From Bacteroidales bacterium (GTDB lineage: Bacteria > Bacteroidota > Bacteroidia > Bacteroidales > Muribaculaceae), in the NCBI GenBank assembly GCA_019415705.1, contig DXYS01000049.1, forward strand, positions 18,136-24,538: DNA of 6,403 bases, read 5' to 3'. The notes below the pieces were generated by a model that saw only the letters and a program-made list of their open reading frames with translations, did no database searches and had not been told where the DNA came from. Within the stretch, counting starts at the first letter, position 1; the number at the start of each line of letters is the position of its first letter. Shown in pieces: positions 1 through 6,403 of the stretch. The position numbers and the translations under genes were made by a program.

Positions 1-1743
1 GGCCCTGCTCTTGACAAGCTCAAACAGCGATGCGAGGGCCATATTTACAGGCTCAGGCGCAACTACCGCTCGCCGGCCTACTTGGTTAATCTGTGCAATG
101 CGTTCGCCATGTTCCGCCTCGGCATAGACCCGTCTGACCTTCCCACGCCTGACAACGAAACCGGCCTACCCGGCGCGCTGCGCCTGTTGCCGACACGCGA
201 CATGTGGCACGACTATGCCGTGGCGGCCGCCGTGCGCCGACTGACATGCGAAGCGCCGGACGAGACCGTGGCAGTGCTCGTGCGCACCAACGACGAGGCC
301 GAGACCATTTCATCACTATTAGGCAATCAGGGCATCGAACACATGCTTATCGCTCGGCGTGACCTTTTCAAACGAGTGCCGTACAAGACTGTCTGCGCCC
401 ACTTCGCGGTGACGACCAATCCGGCGCGTATGCTCGAATGGTCGCGCATCCTTTATCAGACACGTTCTGTCGCCACGATGCGCGAGGCTCAGTCGCTCGT
501 CAGCGAACTGCGTCTCCATGCCGCCACACCGGCCGACTTAATGACCGAAGACGGCAAAAGTGCCGTCGGACGTCTCGTCGATGACGCCGAGAGTGGCATG
601 GTGGTCTTTGACACCGAGACAAGCGGACTTGATGTCTTCGAGGACGACATACTGCAGATTGCCGCCGTGAAAATCAAAGGCGGCAAGGTCGTGAAAGGCA
701 GCGCTTTCAATATTTTCATAGACTCGCGGCGTCAACCGCCGGCCACACTCGCCGACGGGCAACGCAACCCGCTTGTCGAGGCACTGCACACCACCCGGAA
801 AGTGCCTGCACGCGAGGCTTTGGAGGCGTTCGCGCGGTATGTAGGCGACATGCCTGTGTGCGGCCATAATGTTGGATTCGACCTGAAAATTCTGCGCAAC
901 AATTTCCGCCGGCATGCTCCCGAGTTGCCCCTGCCTGCCGGCTTACTTAAACAGCCGACTGACACTCTGCTAACGTCGCGCCTGCTCTTCTCCGGACTGC
1001 GGTCATACACGCTCGGCAACCTGATCAGACTGTTCGGGCTAAAGGGCACCAACAGCCATCTCGCTGACGATGACGCCGAGGCCACGGCAATACTCGTCGA
1101 GGCCATGCTCCCCGCGGCGCGTGAAAAGGCAAAGTCTCAGAAAACTCTGTTTGCTAACAGCCTCGTAGCCAAGACAGCCATGCGGCTTAACACCGTCTAT
1201 GGTCCGCTCTGCAAACACATCCGTGCGACTCTCGACTCTCATGTCGTCTGCCCAGAAAACACTCTCTGCGCCGAATTAGACTATACATATAAATATTTAT
1301 GCGCAAAAAAATTCATCCAGCCGATTGACCGGTGGGACTACGTGCTGCGTCTCATTGACACCTCCGTCTCCAATAACGGCACGGTCAACCGCTTAGACTC
1401 GCAACTCGCCGCGCATTATCATGACCTGCTCACCTTTAACGAGGGTGACCTGTTAGCCAACGACATCGTGAGCGAGCGTGTATCGGTGATGACAGTCCAC
1501 AAGGCCAAAGGCTTGGAGATGGACAATGTGATAGTCTATGACGCTCGACATCTCAACTGGGGACGGAGTCTTGACAAGGCGCGAGTGTTCTATGTCGCCT
1601 TTTCGCGGGCCAAGCGGCGCCTGTGGGTTTTCCACAGCTCGATGCTCAGTGAGTCGGTGGGGTCGGTCGCCCACCTCTTTGACCGCGTCGCTCAAGTCGA
1701 AGTCGAAGCCTCAGCCCTCACCGAGCGCCTCCATAGACGCTGA
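1..1743 (+). CDS. UvrD/PcrA-like SF1 helicase with inserted DEDDh 3'-5' exonuclease domain (5' end missing)
   Basis: The frame is open from base 1, so the gene starts outside the window; 580 residues are visible. Helicase motif IV (NYRS, residues 21-24, R23 the likely ATP-contacting arginine) is followed by the conserved AVLVRTN strand near residue 90 and a weak motif IVa region at about 116-154. A full DEDDh exonuclease domain then spans about residues 200-370: ExoI DTETSGLD (D204, E206), ExoII GHNVGFD (D294) and ExoIII H353-x4-D358. A poorly recognisable helical stretch follows, then helicase motif V (MTVHKAKGLE, about 494-507) and motif VI (YVAFSRAKRRL, R536). The Walker A/B half of the motor must lie upstream. 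By family, it should be an ATP-driven 3'-5' DNA translocase with a linked 3'-5' DNA exonuclease, acting in repair or recombination; the exact pathway is unknown. All visible catalytic residues are present, with no frameshift. The downstream promoter suggests it is not in the ychF operon. Confidence 0.9.
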   Translation, partial: GPALDKLKQRCEGHIYRLRRNYRSPAYLVNLCNAFAMFRLGIDPSDLPTPDNETGLPGALRLLPTRDMWHDYAVAAAVRRLTCEAPDETVAVLVRTNDEAETISSLLGNQGIEHMLIARRDLFKRVPYKTVCAHFAVTTNPARMLEWSRILYQTRSVATMREAQSLVSELRLHAATPADLMTEDGKSAVGRLVDDAESGMVVFDTETSGLDVFEDDILQIAAVKIKGGKVVKGSAFNIFIDSRRQPPATLADGQRNPLVEALHTTRKVPAREALEAFARYVGDMPVCGHNVGFDLKILRNNFRRHAPELPLPAGLLKQPTDTLLTSRLLFSGLRSYTLGNLIRLFGLKGTNSHLADDDAEATAILVEAMLPAAREKAKSQKTLFANSLVAKTAMRLNTVYGPLCKHIRATLDSHVVCPENTLCAELDYTYKYLCAKKFIQPIDRWDYVLRLIDTSVSNNGTVNRLDSQLAAHYHDLLTFNEGDLLANDIVSERVSVMTVHKAKGLEMDNVIVYDARHLNWGRSLDKARVFYVAFSRAKRRLWVFHSSMLSESVGSVAHLFDRVAQVEVEASALTERLHRR

Positions 1744-1779
1744 AACATGGCGCAAGTGACACACATTAAATGTCTCAAA

Positions 1780-1812
1780 TTTCGTCATTAAGCATTTATA
1801 TTGTAACTTTGC
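1780..1812 (+). promoter_or_regulatory. Bacteroidetes-type promoter for ychF-proS
   Basis: TAACTTTGC at 1804-1812 matches the Bacteroidetes primary sigma factor -7 element TAnnTTTGC. A weaker -33-like TTTCG lies at 1780-1784, with a 19-nt spacer. Transcription would begin a few bases after 1812, giving a leader of roughly 45 nt that is AT-rich and has no Shine-Dalgarno sequence, as is usual in this phylum. The -7 match is seen directly; the start site is inferred. The rest of the 1744-1863 gap shows no clear terminator for the upstream helicase gene. Confidence 0.72.
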
Positions 1813-1863
1813 AGTCGGAAATAAAATCAACCAATCTACGTATAATCACATCATAAAAATATA

Positions 1864-2967
1864 ATGGCTTTACAATGTGGCATAGTCGGACTGCCTAATG
1901 TCGGCAAATCCACCCTATTCAACTGTCTGTCAAACGCTAAAGCTCAGTCGGCCAACTTCCCGTTCTGCACGATTGAGCCTAATGTCGGTGTCATCACCGT
2001 GCCTGATGACCGTCTGACGCGTCTCGTGGAGATGTGTCAGCCCAAATCAGTAGTGCCGGCGACAGTCGAGATTGTCGACATAGCCGGTCTGGTAAAAGGC
2101 GCCTCCAAGGGCGAAGGCTTAGGCAACAAATTCCTCGCCAACATCCGCGAGACAGACGCCATTATCCATGTGCTCCGATGCTTTGACGACGACAACATCA
2201 CCCACGTCGACGGCACTGTCGACCCTGTCAGAGACAAGGAGATTATCGATTACGAGCTGCAGCTCAAAGACTTGGAGACAGTCGAATCTCGCTTGGCCAA
2301 GACTCAGAAACAGGCCCAGACCGGCGGCGACAAAGTGGCCAAAATGCAGTATGACGTGCTGCGTCGCATCAAAGAGGCCTTAGACCAAGGTCTGCCCGCC
2401 CGCTCGGTGAAATTCGAGACGCCTGACGACATCAAGTTCGCCCGCGAGCTCTTCCTGCTGACGGCCAAGCCGGTGCTTTATGTCTGCAACGTCGATGACG
2501 CGTCGGCTGCCGACGGCAACAAATATGTCGACGCCGTCAGAGAAGCCATCAAGGACGAGAACGCCCAGCTGCTCATCGTGGCCGCTCAGACCGAAAGCGA
2601 GATTGCCGAGCTCGACACCTACGAGGAGCGTCAGGAGTTCCTCAACGAAATCGGTCTTCAGGAGTCGGGCGTGTCGCGACTCATCAGAGCCGCCTACGCC
2701 CTGCTCGACCTACAGACATATTTCACAGCCGGACCTGACGAGGTGCGCGCTTGGACATTCATCCGCGGCTCCAAGGCTCCGAAGTGCGCCGGCATCATCC
2801 ACACAGATTTTGAGAAAGGCTTTATCCGCGCAGAGGTCATCAAGTATGACGACTATGTCAATCTCGGCGGCGAAACGGCCGTGCGCGATGCCGGCAAACT
2901 CTCTGTCGAAGGCAAAGATTACGTGGTTTGCGACGGCGACATCATGCACTTCCGTTTCAATGTCTGA
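1864..2967 (+). CDS. ychF: YchF/OLA1-family ribosome-associated ATPase
   Basis: The 367-residue product has the usual full length for this family of Obg-related P-loop NTPases, which bind ribosomes, prefer ATP to GTP, and are linked to translation and stress responses. Walker A/G1 is GLPNVGKST (residues 9-17), the FPFCTIEPN switch region is at 32-40, and G3 is DIAGLVKG (72-79), with a hydrophobic residue after the DxxG motif as in HAS-type NTPases that lack the catalytic glutamine. The G4 position reads NVDD (209-212), where the family usually has NxxE. A helical, probably coiled-coil arm lies at about 129-175, and a C-terminal TGS domain at about 281-364 ends in the typical GDIMHFRFNV. The ATG at 1864 is chosen because the P-loop follows at the normal distance; the leader is AT-rich with no Shine-Dalgarno. 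It has its own promoter and is followed after 32 nt by proS, probably on one transcript. Confidence 0.97.
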   Translation: MALQCGIVGLPNVGKSTLFNCLSNAKAQSANFPFCTIEPNVGVITVPDDRLTRLVEMCQPKSVVPATVEIVDIAGLVKGASKGEGLGNKFLANIRETDAIIHVLRCFDDDNITHVDGTVDPVRDKEIIDYELQLKDLETVESRLAKTQKQAQTGGDKVAKMQYDVLRRIKEALDQGLPARSVKFETPDDIKFARELFLLTAKPVLYVCNVDDASAADGNKYVDAVREAIKDENAQLLIVAAQTESEIAELDTYEERQEFLNEIGLQESGVSRLIRAAYALLDLQTYFTAGPDEVRAWTFIRGSKAPKCAGIIHTDFEKGFIRAEVIKYDDYVNLGGETAVRDAGKLSVEGKDYVVCDGDIMHFRFNV

Positions 2968-2999
2968 CATTCACACCTGACAATAAAATTTTATAAGAT

Positions 3000-4481
3000 A
3001 TGGCAACCGAACTAAAAGGACTTACCAAACGTAAGGACAATTATTCACAGTGGTATAACGAACTCGTTGTTAAGGCTGACCTCGCCGAGCAGTCGGCAGT
3101 CAGAGGCTGTATGGTCATCAAGCCCTACGGCTATGCGATATGGGAAAAAATGCAGCAGACACTCGACAGACTCTTCAAGGAGACCGGCGTGCAGAACGCT
3201 TACTTCCCTCTGCTCATCCCCAAATCATATCTCTGCCGCGAGGCCGAGCACGTCGAGGGTTTTGCCAAAGAGTGTGCCGTCGTGACTCACTATCGCCTCA
3301 AGAACGACCCCAATGGCAAAGGCGTCATCGTCGATCCCGAAGCCCGTCTCGAAGAGGAGCTCATCGTGCGCCCCACCTCAGAGACCATCATCTGGGGCAC
3401 ATATAAAAACTGGATTCACAGCTACCGCGACCTGCCCGTGCTCTGCAACCAGTGGGCCAACGTGATGCGCTGGGAGATGCGCACCCGCATGTTCCTGCGC
3501 ACATCGGAGTTTCTCTGGCAGGAAGGCCACTGTGCACACGCCACAGCCGAAGAGTCTGAGGCACGCACCGTGCAGATGATTAATCTCTACGCCGAATTCG
3601 CCGAAAAATATATGGCCATGCCGGTCATCAAAGGTGTCAAGACTGCCAACGAGCGTTTCGCCGGCGCCCTCAACACCTACACCATCGAGGCCATGATGCA
3701 GGACGGCAAAGCCCTGCAGTCAGGCACGTCACACAACCTCGGCCAGAACTTCGCCAAGGCATTTGACGTAACGTTTGTCAACAAAGATAACAAGCCCGAG
3801 TATGTTTGGGCCAACTCATGGGGCGTGTCGACACGTCTTATGGGCGCGCTCATCATGTCGCACTCTGATGACAACGGTCTCGTGCTGCCGCCCCACCTCG
3901 CACCTATTCAGGTAGTGATTGTGCCCATCTTCAAAAACGCCGAGCAGCTCGCCGAAATCACCGACCACATCATGCCGGTAATCAACCGTCTGCGCGAACT
4001 CGGCATCAGCGTCAAATATGACGACGCCGACAACAAACGTCCCGGCTTCAAATTCGCCGACTACGAGTTGCGCGGCGTGCCTGTGCGCATCGCTGTCGGT
4101 GCACGTGATGTCGAAAACGGCACTGTTGAAATCATGCGCCGCGACACTCTTGAAAAAGAGACACTCCCCCTCGCCGGCATCGCAGACCAAATCAACACCC
4201 TGCTCGAAGACATTCAGGCAAACATCTATCAGAAAGCCCTCAAAAACATTCAGCAGAAAACATATGTCTGCGACTCTTATGATGAATTTAAGGAGCGTAT
4301 CGAGGACGGCGGCTTCTTCCTCTGCCACTGGGACGGTACGACCGAGACCGAGGAGCGCATCAAGGAGGAGACTAAAGCAACAATCCGCTGTATACCTCTC
4401 GTCGGTGACGAAACTCCCGGCAAATGTATGGTTACAGGCCGCCCGTCAGCCCGCCGCGTAATCATCGCCCGCAACTATTGA
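3000..4481 (+). CDS. proS: Prolyl-tRNA synthetase, archaeal/eukaryotic-like class
   Basis: The 493-residue product is a class II aminoacyl-tRNA synthetase that activates proline with ATP and charges tRNA-Pro in the cytoplasm. Visible landmarks are the N-terminal GLTKRKDNYSQWY block, motif 1 around residues 36-60, RPTSET (124-129), motif 2 starting RWEMRTR at 157 and running into TSEFLWQEGH (168-177), and motif 3 from WGVSTRLMGA (274 on) through the LPPHLAP block. An anticodon-binding domain follows (about 305-400), then the C-terminal domain of this class ending in ARNY. The bacterial-type editing insertion between motifs 2 and 3 is absent, which with the C-terminal extension separates it from the E. 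coli type. The zinc-site cysteines of that extension are mostly replaced (D445, T450 and T479 at the expected positions; C476 kept). The start at 3000 fits the family N-terminus. It lies 32 nt after ychF with no visible promoter between, and a strong terminator follows 24 nt after the stop. Confidence 0.97.
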   Translation: MATELKGLTKRKDNYSQWYNELVVKADLAEQSAVRGCMVIKPYGYAIWEKMQQTLDRLFKETGVQNAYFPLLIPKSYLCREAEHVEGFAKECAVVTHYRLKNDPNGKGVIVDPEARLEEELIVRPTSETIIWGTYKNWIHSYRDLPVLCNQWANVMRWEMRTRMFLRTSEFLWQEGHCAHATAEESEARTVQMINLYAEFAEKYMAMPVIKGVKTANERFAGALNTYTIEAMMQDGKALQSGTSHNLGQNFAKAFDVTFVNKDNKPEYVWANSWGVSTRLMGALIMSHSDDNGLVLPPHLAPIQVVIVPIFKNAEQLAEITDHIMPVINRLRELGISVKYDDADNKRPGFKFADYELRGVPVRIAVGARDVENGTVEIMRRDTLEKETLPLAGIADQINTLLEDIQANIYQKALKNIQQKTYVCDSYDEFKERIEDGGFFLCHWDGTTETEERIKEETKATIRCIPLVGDETPGKCMVTGRPSARRVIIARNY

Positions 4482-4504
4482 TATCTCATAGCAATCAGAT
4501 AATT

Positions 4505-4547
4505 AAACCGGCCACGTCAGCAAACAAACTGATGTGGCCGGTTTTTT
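4505..4547. terminator. Rho-independent terminator, probably bidirectional
   Basis: The arms at 4505-4520 and 4529-4544 pair over about 16 bp with a single G-T wobble and a GC-rich core (CCGGCCAC/GTGGCCGG), around an 8-nt loop. Six Ts follow the hairpin on the plus strand (4542-4547), the standard form for ending the ychF-proS transcript. On the minus strand the hairpin is followed by TTTAATTAT, a weaker but usable U-rich tract, and it lies 16 nt past the stop of the converging LRR gene. Use in both directions is inferred. The remaining gap bases (4482-4504 and 4548-4563) show nothing else. Confidence 0.9.
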
Positions 4548-4563
4548 ATATTAATACGCGAAT

Positions 4564-6403
4564 TTATATCGAAACTTTTGTTGCCGTGCCGGCGACGTTG
4601 ACTATGTAAAATCCTTTGGGCAATGCCGGGATGCGCTCACTGATCCCGTTGTATATCATTGTGCCTGACATGTTGAATATCGTAACCGGAACAGAGCCTG
4701 CGACAACTATTCGGCCACCTTCTACAGTAACAGTCGGCGCCGAAATCGCAACATCATCAATAGCCGAAATTTCTCCATACTCGATTATTTCCGTGAACAA
4801 ATGCCAGCCGGGAGCGTTCCTGTATGCTTCGGCAGTACCTTTAGGTACATACAGTGGAATACGCTCCGCACCCCATACTATATAAGGTCTTAAACTTCCG
4901 AAACTCTCGACTTCCTCAATAGTGTACGGTGTCCCGTCGTCTTTTAAAAATACCGGAGGATTCTTGGATTTTAATGTCAGCTTTTTTAAGACATCATATC
5001 TACCATCAATACATTCTTCATAAACTGTATGTAAAGAATCAGGGAGTATAATTTCAGTCATTTCTGGAACATTTATGGCATGGTTATGAATTATCCTGAG
5101 AGAGTCAGGAATGGTGACTGTGCCGGCATACGGTACTCCAGCAGTTTCTATTACTCTTACAGACGAGGGCATTGTTACATTTCTTACATAGCAGCAAGGC
5201 GCTGCGTATGATGGAACTGTTTCATTGTATTGTATATGCCAATTATCAAATTCTAATTTGTGACAGCCCCAAAAAGCCTCTCCTGCGATAGTAAATTCAC
5301 ACTCAAATTTTTCGAGTTCGCGACATTCTCTGAAAGACCCACCTCCTACAATACTTACTTCATTAGCTCTTTGTGTCCGCCTGATTACGCTATTTTTGGA
5401 AGACTTACGTGGCACAACCCCATTAAGCTTTGGACATTCACGAAAACTGGAGTAATAGTCATAAACCTGTTCAGGAGCTACAGTAACAGTCTCCAAGCCG
5501 TCACATCGATTGAATGAATCATATAGATTTATCATTTTCCCTTCTACATTCGCCGGCAAATCGATTTTAGTCAATAACGGACAGTCTTTAAAACAACCAT
5601 GGTAATACACGTTACCCAACCAATCGACAACAGGTCCTCCAATCCGTTCAATTGTATTTGGAAGCTCAAAGTCTCTTAAAAGACTGCAATCATTGAAATT
5701 ATTCGGACCTATTTCAGTAATGCCTTTTGCCAAATGCAAATACTCGAGTTTGTCGTTAAAAGTAAATGCATCCTCTTGTATAACTATATTTTTACTGTCA
5801 TAAAAAATAATTCTACCCAGTTCAGAACACTGATTAAAAGCATACTTCTCAATTGTCAAATTTTCACAGCCCTCCGGGATTTCTAATTTTGTTATGCCGG
5901 ATGAGCTAAAAGCACTATCTTCAATCGTATTTAAAAACTTATGTAAAGTAACAGATTTCAATGCACTACATGCGCTAAAAGCACTAGAACAAATAGTCTT
6001 GCAAGTTTGAGGTATTGCGACAGATTCCAAAGACGTGCATCCGCTGAACGCAGCGGTATCTATTCCACATGTTTGGTGGAGATTTATCGATGTTAAATTT
6101 TCACAACCACCAAATGCGTGCTTCGGCACTGCGACCTGTGTAGCCCAATCGACCTCTTTTATTCCGCTTTCATTAAAAGCATAAACTCCCACAGATGTAA
6201 CCGCGCTCGGAATTTTCAAAGTCGACGCTGAGAAGAGAGATTCACATCCTTTGAAACAACTCCCACCTATAGTAGTCAAGCCTGCCGGGAGATTGATATA
6301 TTCGAGCGAGGTGCAACCTTTAAATGCCGATCTACCAATTTCTACTAATTTAGGCTCAATCCGAAATCCCGGTGCATAGATTTTTGGGAAAGTGTTAAAT
6401 TTG
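4564..6403 (-). CDS. BspA-like leucine-rich-repeat surface protein with C-terminal sorting-like domain (5' end missing)
   Basis: The minus-strand frame is open to the right edge, so the N-terminus and any signal peptide are outside the window; 612 residues are visible. They begin within an array of about 14 recognisable LRR_5/BspA-type repeats of the form I-xx-xAFxxCxxLxxIxLP (residues 22 to about 389), with two irregular inserts. Weaker repeats follow to about residue 490. The array ends with the block LYVPKGTAEAYRNAPGW (517 on) that commonly caps such proteins in Bacteroidales. The last 66 residues (about 547-612) form a small beta-rich module (GGRIVVAG, VTIFNMSGTMIYNG, LPKGFYIVNVAG, KVSI end) resembling C-terminal secretion/sorting tails of Bacteroidetes. 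By family, it is probably an exported or surface protein for adhesion or binding; the ligand is unknown. The repeat part is much more AT-rich than the neighbouring genes. It converges on proS across a shared terminator. Confidence 0.92.
   Translation of the reverse strand, partial: KFNTFPKIYAPGFRIEPKLVEIGRSAFKGCTSLEYINLPAGLTTIGGSCFKGCESLFSASTLKIPSAVTSVGVYAFNESGIKEVDWATQVAVPKHAFGGCENLTSINLHQTCGIDTAAFSGCTSLESVAIPQTCKTICSSAFSACSALKSVTLHKFLNTIEDSAFSSSGITKLEIPEGCENLTIEKYAFNQCSELGRIIFYDSKNIVIQEDAFTFNDKLEYLHLAKGITEIGPNNFNDCSLLRDFELPNTIERIGGPVVDWLGNVYYHGCFKDCPLLTKIDLPANVEGKMINLYDSFNRCDGLETVTVAPEQVYDYYSSFRECPKLNGVVPRKSSKNSVIRRTQRANEVSIVGGGSFRECRELEKFECEFTIAGEAFWGCHKLEFDNWHIQYNETVPSYAAPCCYVRNVTMPSSVRVIETAGVPYAGTVTIPDSLRIIHNHAINVPEMTEIILPDSLHTVYEECIDGRYDVLKKLTLKSKNPPVFLKDDGTPYTIEEVESFGSLRPYIVWGAERIPLYVPKGTAEAYRNAPGWHLFTEIIEYGEISAIDDVAISAPTVTVEGGRIVVAGSVPVTIFNMSGTMIYNGISERIPALPKGFYIVNVAGTATKVSI
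5236..6339 (-). repeat. Protein-level array of BspA-type leucine-rich repeats
   Basis: About 14 units of roughly 22-25 residues can be read in the protein, such as IGRSAFKGCTSLEYINLP and TICSSAFSACSALKSVTLH. The FxxC and L-xx-I/V-x-L/I-P positions recur in most units, while several lose the cysteine (AFSSSGITKL, AFTFNDKLEYL). The DNA of the units has diverged, so this is an old repeat array at protein level, not a recent tandem DNA duplication. Two breaks in the periodicity occur, at a GGPVVDWLGNVYY insert and at a basic insert at 5359-5412. Confidence 0.8.

Noticed and set aside
82..84. TTG as start codon of the helicase-exonuclease protein
   Set aside because: The same frame is open back to base 1 and encodes the conserved RLRRNYRSPAYL motif IV directly upstream, so the real start is outside the window.
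538..915. Minus-strand 125-codon reading frame
   Set aside because: It lies inside the exonuclease coding region, whose motifs are unmistakable on the plus strand; its translation resembles no known family.
1277..1315. AT-rich patch as an internal promoter or insertion scar
   Set aside because: The helicase frame runs through it without interruption, there is no TAnnTTTG element, and no direct repeats flank it.
1763..1773. ACATTAAATGT palindrome after the helicase stop, as terminator or operator
   Set aside because: The stem is only 5 bp, AT-rich and has no T-run, so it is too weak for a terminator; a single short palindrome upstream of the promoter is not enough to call an operator.
2480..2980. 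Plus-strand 166-codon frame overlapping ychF
   Set aside because: It is an out-of-frame reading of the conserved YchF coding sequence, rich in Ser, Arg and Pro as expected for a shifted GC-rich frame.
3816..4328. Minus-strand 170-codon frame opposite proS
   Set aside because: It is fully antisense to the conserved ProRS motif 3 and anticodon-binding region, with no family similarity that I recognise.
4616..4885. Plus-strand 89-codon frame opposite the LRR C-terminus
   Set aside because: It is antisense to the well-conserved end-cap and tail of the LRR protein and lies just beyond the proS terminator without a visible promoter.
6277..6279. TTG (minus strand) as start codon of the LRR protein
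   Set aside because: The frame continues upstream to 6402 with another clear repeat (IGRSAFKGCTSLEYINLP), so this is an internal leucine.

Overview
The window looks like chromosomal DNA from a gut-type Bacteroidales bacterium, possibly Muribaculaceae; the family is inferred and not proven. The evidence is a Bacteroidetes-style promoter (TAnnTTTGC at -7) before ychF, start codons in AT-rich leaders without a Shine-Dalgarno sequence, a ProRS of the archaeal/eukaryotic-like class, and a BspA-type leucine-rich-repeat surface protein with a C-terminal sorting-like domain. No tRNA, rRNA, CRISPR array, insertion sequence or attachment site is visible.

Layout. Positions 1-1743 (+) hold the 3' part of a UvrD/PcrA-like superfamily 1 helicase that carries a complete DEDDh 3'-5' exonuclease domain in the place of the usual 2B subdomain; its 5' end is outside the window. 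A 120-nt gap contains a promoter for ychF (1864-2967, +), which encodes a YchF/OLA1-family P-loop NTPase. After 32 nt comes proS (3000-4481, +), prolyl-tRNA synthetase, probably on the same transcript. A strong hairpin with a T-run (4505-4547) ends that unit. It lies in the 82-nt gap between convergent genes, so it may also serve the opposite strand. From 4564 to the right edge, on the minus strand, is the C-terminal 612 residues of a BspA-like LRR protein whose N-terminus is outside the window.

How the parts relate. YchF (ribosome-associated ATPase) and ProRS (tRNA charging) are both translation-related housekeeping genes and plausibly form a two-gene operon. The helicase-exonuclease belongs to DNA metabolism and looks like a separate upstream unit. 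The LRR gene is clearly more AT-rich than the rest (hand counts of 33-35% GC in two 60-nt lines, against 62% in a proS line) and marks a switch from core to accessory/surface sequence at the terminator.

I did not find a convincing undescribed multi-gene system. The points most worth a second look are the nuclease-in-helicase architecture, the eroded zinc-site cysteines of ProRS, and the compositional step at the LRR gene.
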